Part shown: positions 57,500-64,000 of the stretch, piece after piece
How positions within the stretch are numbered: position 1 is the first letter of the stretch
How the letters are laid out: each line of letters starts with the position of its first letter
From: Pararge aegeria
Taxonomy: Eukaryota > Arthropoda > Insecta > Lepidoptera > Nymphalidae
DNA: 64,000 bases
Assembly: GCF_905163445.1 (NCBI RefSeq)
Contig: NC_053181.1
Location: 7,564,001-7,628,000, forward strand
Direction of reading: 5' to 3'
Notes under the pieces: model-generated
Told to the model about the DNA's origin: nothing
The model's database searches: none
The model's input: the letters and a program-made list of their open reading frames with translations, nothing else
Made by a program: the position numbers and the translations under genes

Positions 57500-57785
57500 C
57501 CTACTCAAGCGATAATAGCCTAGTAGTTAATACTTCGGCTTCAATTTCGGGGTACGGAGATTGAATCCCGGCACGCACCTCTAACTTTTCTTAGTTACGC
57601 ACATATACACGATATGCTATTAAAGCAATCAAATATCTCTTGCATTAACGGTGAAAGCAGATATCGAGAGGAAACGTGCATTTCTGAGAGTTCTCTATTA
57701 TGTTTTCGAAGGCGTGTGAAGTCTACTAATCCGCTTTGCCAGCGTGGTGGACTATGGCCTAAATCATGATGATGATGAATAATAT
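57500..57785 (+). repeat. SINE-C, full-length sense copy
   Basis: tRNA-like head 'gcgataatagcctagtagtt' and 'ggagattgaatcccggcacg', body 'gcattaacggtgaaagcaga', 'gaggaaacgtgcatttctga', 'agcgtggtggactatggcc' and a (atgatg)n tail. It defines the sense direction of the family. Confidence 0.8.
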
Positions 57786-60330
57786 ATTCGTGTATATCAT
57801 TTTAACAATGAAATTAAAAACATTGGGCTTATAGCCCATCCAAATGGATTAATATAAATGTGACATAAAAAGCTTACATTAAAATTATTAATGAAATAAC
57901 AGTTCATATACGGGTACCACATCTGCATTGACGTGTTGTAAGATTAAGAGCTTTATTACAGAAGCAATCCCGTCTCGTTAGTCGTCTACGCCACACAATA
58001 ATACCATCAACCAGGCGCGAAACTTGCTGTGAGTGAGAAGTGCCCCGAAGGGACGACTTCACGTGCGAAATGTCGCGCGACAAAATGTTGCTGTTGCCTT
58101 TATCATTCTACATGCCTTGGATTTGCCAGTTTTCCTTCTCAGATAAGTATATAGCCTACCTTATGGAAAAATGAATGAATACACTGTTATTGTACACCAC
58201 AGAGAAAATTTACAGAGATACTGACACACAAAAATAGCACAATAAGGTAGAAGGTACAGTTTGGCGGACCAGCCGTGATCGGCCGGCAGCTGTTAATCTG
58301 TCAGCATTGTGACTAGTGAACTAAACGCATGCGGGGCACACCTTATAAGCCATTCTCACCGAGACTATGTTATCTTCTTCATTGAGTTAAACGCTATGTT
58401 TTCGTTAGGCTATTTTTGAGTTATGATTCTACATTTTTTTCATTCGCCGAATGAAACCTAGAACCCGGTGTGACTAATGATGTGTGTAAGAAGTACACGG
58501 TTCGTTAAGCGAGCGATGGGTAGCTGTTTTTTTCTTAGGATTACTCGCTACGAAGGATGTGTCGGGCGTATAAAAAGTCAACTACGATGGATTCTGTAGT
58601 TGCTGACAATATGGCTGTGGTGGATCGATATGGATAGTAAAAAAACATGAAACACAGTATAATAATATACGTCACTTAACAACGACTGCTTTTATTTTAG
58701 ACCACGAGCAATTGAGGTGGCACGTTTGACTTCTAACATCGATGCTACCTTTATTTTTTCAGCACCTATTGTTACTATGTATACGGTTATAAATGAGTTG
58801 GGCTTTCACAAAATTTTACTAAAAAAATATTTACTGTTAAAATTAATAAACTTTTCTGGATTGACTGTAATATAATGAAGAAATGGTTCGCAAATAATTA
58901 AAATAATAAGTCGCATATGTGTATTACCATAACGCGAAACTTGGTGCAAGTGAGAAGTGCCCTAACTTCGCCGAGAGCCCTTGCCCCGCAGGTTGTTACC
59001 TAACAAGATTATTTCTCTGAACTCCTGTTTAAACTGTTAGCAGTTCTGAAATTCCGGCTATATTGCTGTATTCCGTCTACGGTTGCATCTAATATTTGTG
59101 ATAATCGCTTATGCATTTCTTGCCTTATCTTGAAAATATTTATGATAATAATTTTACTCCTTACTTTGTTTTCACCAGACAATGACGAAAAAAAGTTTTA
59201 AGGAGTTTTTGTTCATTTTCTACAAATATTAAGGGGAAGAGCCTGATGGGGTACACAAAGAAAATAATCAAATACAGCAAAATTGTGCGTAATTATTTTT
59301 ATTTATGTTAATAGTCTAACTTTCACGCAGCAACTTTCGAATTTAAATTTGAAACATTAGCGAAAACTTTTGGTTCCAGTAGACGCGAATAGTATCCTAC
59401 TATTGCAGGTATGTGATAAAGCTAGTTAAGTACGTGTATATATTTCATTTGTTTATAAAATACGAATTCAGATAGTATGGGGGTTTTACGTTTTAGAAGA
59501 TAGCTATTTATGTTTACGGTCTATGTAAAAAAAGTTAAACATTTTAAATATTCATTTGACACACAGAATTAAATATGAATACTTACCTGCAAAGCTCTCA
59601 ACAAACACTATTTATGAAACAGAAAGTAATAAATATTATCTGTGACACGAGAATAATACCGGACAGTGTACAGATCTAGTACTGTCAGGCATTGCAAATG
59701 TAAGGCGTCGACGTGGTAAATATTTAGTGCTTACTACCACCCACGCAACAGAAGTGAGAAATGCTCGCGTTTCCTAACGCAGATGTGTTATAAATATTTA
59801 ACTTGATACGCCTATATCGTGTGTCTGCTATGTATTTACGAGTTCGAGTTGGATTAATACTTGATATTGCTGGACGCTGTTGCTTTAATTCTTTTTGAGA
59901 ATATGCCGAATTTTATAAATTTCTTAAAATTAATTAAAAACTAATGGTATTAAAATGAACTTGATGTTCGAAATATGGTTAGTCGATAAAAGACACTGAC
60001 GAAAAATTGTCTATAAAATTTTTCAGTTCACATTTTCTTTTACTTTTCATTATATTTAAATGAATGAAAGCTGAAACAGAAATAATGTTTCCACAAACAG
60101 TAACAATAATTATAATATGTCCCCGGGCAAGCACGTGCCATCAGTCATCCGGAGTGGATGCCACTCGAGTGTTCCGACGCAAGGGGATTGTGACCCTCAA
60201 TACACATTTAGCTGAAAATTTTACTAAAAGATATGCGCGACTGCACCAGTATTATAGCATTTAAACGAAACATTTCCATTTATAAATTAAACTAGCTGTA
60301 CCATCCATGTAAACTGCGAGCCGTATTAGA
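57786..60330. other. No gene seen; short repeated phrase
   Basis: 'gcgcgaaacttgctgtgagt' plus 'gagaagtgccc' (58016) recurs as 'cgcgaaacttggtgcaagtg' plus 'agaagtgccc' (58932). The second is followed by 'ccttgccccgcaggttg', a known repeat module. 58260-58370 is GC-richer and unique. No coding evidence. Confidence 0.5.
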
Positions 60331-60600
60331 GAAAGATAGATAGATAGATAAATTCTTTATTGCACACAATTAAGGGATAAAGATAATAAATATTGGAAAC
60401 AGTATAAGAGCAAAAATTAAAATGCGCAAAGTTTGGCGATCTCCTTCAGACACCCCTTAATGAAACTAGCAAATAAATGATTATGGAAACGGGATGGTGC
60501 AATATTTAAAAAATATGTCATAACATAAACTACATCAACTACGCATAACAATAATACATATAATACATAGAGTTCATGAATATAATTGGACGTATATTCA
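60331..60600 (-). mobile_element. LINE-G-like 3' end with GATA tail
   Basis: Plus-strand 'gatagatagatagataaat' then 'tctttattgcacacaatt' and 'gcgatctccttcagacacc'. On the minus strand this is the LINE-G core, a TGTGCAATAAAGAAT signal and a TATC-type tail. It corresponds to 6690-6862. Confidence 0.65.
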
Positions 60601-60894
60601 ATCATATTCATCTGGAACTGGAACTGGTTTTAATTTTGGGATAAAAAGTATCCTATTGTAGTAACACAAATCATGGTCAGTTTCATTTCAATTCATTCAG
60701 TTGCTTCGATGTGATGTGTGGCTAAGAAGACAGACAAACACACAAATAAGAAAAAGTATAACAGTTTTGGTTTCAGTATCAATTATAGTTCAGTATTATA
60801 TTACCTCATTTTTTTTTTTTTATCCCTCAGCGTGCAGCATTAGACATATAACAGTTTCATTACAAGTAATTAAATAAATATTATACACACATCG

Positions 60895-61148
60895 ACATCG
60901 TAATACTACGACAATACACACATCGCCATCTAGTCCCAAAGTAAGCGTAGCTTGTGTTATGGGTACTAAGATAACTGATGAATATTTTTTATGAATAATA
61001 TATATAAATACTTATAATATATAGATAAACACCCAGGCACTGAAAAACATTCATGTTCATCACACAAATATTGTCCAGTTGTGGGAATCGAACCCACGGC
61101 CTTTGTCTCAGAAAGCAGGGTCGCTGCCCACTGCGCCAATCGGCCGTC
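60895..61148 (-). repeat. SINE-A, minus strand, well preserved
   Basis: 'actacgacaatacacacatc', 'cccaaagtaagcgtagcttg', 'cccaggcactgaaaaacatt', reversed B-box 'gtgggaatcgaacccacgg' and reversed A-box end 'ctgcgccaatcggccgtc'. Confidence 0.9.
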
Positions 61149-61344
61149 AAATTAAGATATACAGTTTTTCTGGTATTATTAATTACTTACCTATACTTAA
61201 ATGTCTAAAATCCGAACTTATCCTTATCTCCAACATTTATTTCTATACTAAATATTAAGAGTGAAGATTATTTTTTGAATAGGCATCGAAAGCACTGGAC
61301 CGATTTAAACCATTTTTTTTGCCAAAAGCTAAACTATCAAGAAA

Positions 61345-61545
61345 ATATAGATGTTGACTTTACAATGAATAATTGTTTTAACAATTTTTGTGGAAAATTT
61401 GGAGTGGACGTTAAGGATTGAAGTATTTACAGAGAATTGAATATATACAGATTCTCCTGCTGTTCGCGGAGTATAGAAAATTAAGCTTAATTTTGATAAT
61501 ATATCATGGATTTCCGCAAAGTAACGCCTGCTTCTATACAATATT
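61345..61545 (+). mobile_element. FB-1: centre joined to plus arm
   Basis: 'gttgactttacaatgaataa' (minus-facing centre) then 'ttttaacaattttt', with the head of the plus arm deleted. 'ttggagtggacgttaagg', 'gattctcctgctgttcgcgg' and the outer end 'atttccgcaaagtaacgcc' follow. Confidence 0.65.
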
Positions 61546-62984
61546 TGAACAGACGACATCTAACGGGTCGCTGGCAGCCGCTGGATCAAGCAGCCCAGGA
61601 CCAAAACCAACGGATTCCAATCGGCTGTAGTGTTGATGATGGTTATATATCTATAGGTTATAATTTATTTAAAAATAAATTTGGATATCCTTAAAGAAAC
61701 TACTATAACGTAACCCAAAGAAGCAATATTTTGCCTATAAAGTTCATTACTTGGCGTGCGCTGAGAAAACTATTGATGATATATAAAAATACGATAGAGA
61801 TATATATGTACTACGTGATTATTGATACTTATTATTACCTACAAAAAAGTCTGCAAAAGAATATATCTAACTATCGCAGTTAAATCGCAATAGTAGCTTT
61901 TGTGTTTCAAATTTTTTTTAGGCCGCAGTTAAAAACAGAAGTGGGCTACATTAATATCGCAGTATTAATTCTTATTTAAATAAATAGTTTTATCATCAAG
62001 GGTTTATAATTTAGTGAAATAATTTTAATTTAATTCCAATCAAACATAACGATAAGCGATAACTTAAATTACATACATTAAGTATGTAATTTAAGTTATC
62101 GCGAGTTTAAAAAATGTTAGGACTACAACTAAACCGAAACTACAATTTAGATTCATTAAATAAAACGTAGAGTTAGTGTATGTAAGTGTGTGGGTGTGTG
62201 AGTATGTTTGTGCTTGCATACGAATAACAGTTTTGCTTCATCATCACTTCATAGTATAAACAAAGTCGCTTTCCGCTGTCTCCCTGCCCCTATATATGTT
62301 TAGACATTTAAAACTAAGCAACGGATTTTTGTGCAATTTTTTAATAGATAGATTCAAATGAAAGGTTTATATGTATAATACAAGCATAGATGCATCCGTG
62401 CGAAGCCGGAACGAATCACTTGTATAATTATATCATTACAGTCTGGTCACTGAACCTGGAGTTTAATAGTTCCTATAGGTTAATCGACATTATGATTTAG
62501 GACAGTCTCATTGTGATGATTTTGAATATTCGATTCAATAAAACTCAAACAGACATGAGTAGGCGTTTTTATTATATCTACTGAACGAGTTTACTTCTCG
62601 TATATATCCTTCTTTGCCCTCATTTGTCATCCCACTGACACAATGTTAAGAGATTTGAATTTGAATAGTACTCACATTAGATTCATTTCTTTACAAAAGT
62701 GTATTCAAAAGAATATTTCAACTTCCACTCTGTTACTGCTATTATATATTAGGTTAACAACCTCATTTGTCAGTTCATGTGTATCTTAATAAAACTAAAA
62801 GTAATTAATCTGTCAAAGTTTAAAATTTGGTATACGTAATATAGATTTTTAAATCATGCTGTACAGGTAGCAAAACGTTGTTAATCTTACCTTCTATAAT
62901 AACATTTGAGGAAAACACTAGTGAGTAAGAATGTAATTAAATCAAATACATATATACATATATTTTTAATTTACTGTAATAGTA
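61546..62984. other. No gene seen
   Basis: AT-rich unique DNA, with a GT-rich run at about 62175-62215 and the hairpin listed separately. Confidence 0.6.
62056..62102. repeat. Perfect hairpin, 21-bp arms, 5-nt loop
   Basis: Left arm 62056-62076 ('gcgataacttaaattacat' plus 'ac') and right arm 62082-62102 are exact reverse complements around 'attaa'. No other copy was found in the window. Confidence 0.95.
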
Positions 62985-63135
62985 AAGGGCTATTCTGCGC
63001 TAGGGAGCTCATGGCCGTGGCTAGTTATCACTCTACCGGCAAAGTCGTTCTGCTAAGCTATTTAGTGTTCCGGTGCAATATCGCGTTCTGAAACCGATTA
63101 GAGGTATGACTCCAAAACAGGTTAGCCGTTATCAT
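62985..63135 (+). repeat. SINE-B, headless copy
   Basis: 'gagctcatggccgtggctag', 'ccggcaaagtcgttctgct', 'gtgttccggtgcaatatcgc', 'tctgaaaccgattagagg' and 'caaaacaggttagccg'. Confidence 0.7.
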
Positions 63136-63429
63136 AAAAATAAAATCTCATTACTCTTTTCCAATAGATTGTAGCGCATTGTGTTGGTTATAATGACAGG
63201 ATCGACGACTTACCGTGCTCTCTGTGGCATAGGGGCGCCAATTTCCCAACTTAACGCGATATAAGGACCTAACTACCCGTAGCTTAATATTCTGTTCACT
63301 TAACCAACATCGCAGACACAAATTTATCAGAAAAGAGTATTGCAGGTTATTAAAATCCTAGCAACTGTTTTGACAATAGTCGCTCTCTTTGCAAAGCATC
63401 ACAAACCATTAGAATGATATTTGATAAAA

Positions 63430-63725
63430 GCTAGCGTTACTTTGCGGAATTTCATAATATATTATAAAAGTTAAGCTTAATTTGCTATAGGTACTCCGCG
63501 AATAGCTGAGCATCCTCGGGAGATTAAGGTTGTTTAACAATTATTCATTGTAAAGTTAACATCGCCTGAGGATGCTTCGGTTTCGGAACGAAACCTGAGA
63601 AGAGAGTACATTGCCGAAAATCTGTTTGGTGTGGAGTATAAGGATTGAAGAAATTATAAATTAGGTACACCTTACAGATTCTCCTGCCTTTCGCGGAGTG
63701 TAGCAATTTAAGATTTATTTTCATA
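63430..63725. mobile_element. FB-1: both arms in opposite orientation
   Basis: Left arm (minus-facing): 'gcgttactttgcggaattt', 'aagcttaatttgctatagg', 'tgagcatcctcgggag'. Centre: 'tttaacaattattcattg'. Right arm (plus-facing): 'aacatcgcctgaggatgctt', 'aatctgtttggtgtggagt', 'attctcctgcctttcgcgg'. This is the clearest two-armed copy; the left arm is shortened. Confidence 0.7.
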
Positions 63726-63777
63726 ATACATAAGAGTTAAAGTGTAGCAACTAGGCATCGAGAAACCTTCATACTTG

Positions 63778-64000
63778 TCAAAGTCAAAGTCAAAGTCAAA
63801 AATATCTTTATTCAAGTAGGCCCATAGGTGGCACTTTTGATGCGTACATTAGTATTACACGGTAGTGAGATGATGGCGATAACCACATTCGTAAACTTAA
63901 ATCTAAAGCTACGAGGGTTCCAAACGCGTCCTGGTCTAAGAAGAAGCCCACAACAAACTTAGCCGGGTGTTTTTTTTTTGTTAGCACCATCTCACAATGT
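63778..64000 (-). mobile_element. LINE-T 3' end, cut by window edge
   Basis: TTTGAC tail (63778-63800 on the plus strand as 'tcaaagtcaaagtcaaagtc'), then 'gcacttttgatgcgtacatt', 'tggcgataaccacattcg', 'ccaaacgcgtcctggtctaa' and 'acaacaaacttagccggg'. It continues past base 64000. Confidence 0.85.

Overview
The window looks like a non-genic (intergenic or deep intronic) stretch of a butterfly or moth genome. It is AT-rich and has no confirmable host gene, no rRNA or tRNA gene, and no sign of a bacterial or viral genome. The lepidopteran assignment rests on the repeats. There are tRNA-headed SINEs with clear A/B boxes, LINE tails ending in short tandem repeats (TTTGAC, TAGGTT, TAGAA), and modules familiar from butterfly and moth genomes ('attaccggcccac', 'gttgcccgcg', 'ccccggcttcgca'). 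A nymphalid source is plausible but not shown. Family names used here (SINE-A to SINE-D, LINE-T, LINE-G, LINE-H, FB-1, Rep-R, Rep-P, Rep-V) are working labels for groups I could align by eye inside the window. Boundaries of degenerate copies are approximate.

Layout. 0-9 kb: LINE 3' ends, SINEs, a roughly 0.6 kb element with inverted ends, and two related exon-like blocks on the minus strand (5712-5837 and 6866-6972). 9-17 kb: mostly unique AT-rich DNA with scattered SINE and LINE relics. 17-20 kb: the only substantial coding sequence, a 5'-truncated LINE reverse transcriptase (17844-18869, minus), then two copies of a short unique motif and a foldback-type element. 20-32 kb: long unique stretches, a diverged 0.2 kb duplication (28.0 and 29.5 kb), a perfect 24-bp hairpin, and a weak spliced-gene candidate near 31.8-32.1 kb. 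32-41 kb: dense repeats, including a large imperfect inverted repeat (37664-39390) with a SINE inserted in one arm. 41-64 kb: more SINE, LINE and foldback copies, a short hAT-like MITE with a target duplication (47062-47206), two relic LINE segments, two more notable hairpins in or near this part, and a TTTGAC-tailed LINE cut by the window edge.

Functionally, the window records successive transposition and has no operating pathway. Several insertions can be ordered from the sequence alone, because an uninterrupted related copy (empty site) lies elsewhere in the window. The possible undescribed biology is modest. It comprises the duplicated exon-like block with synonymous-only differences, a LINE 3' stem-loop that shows paired changes between copies, a foldback family whose orientation patterns imply long inverted arms, and perfect hairpins that could yield small RNAs.
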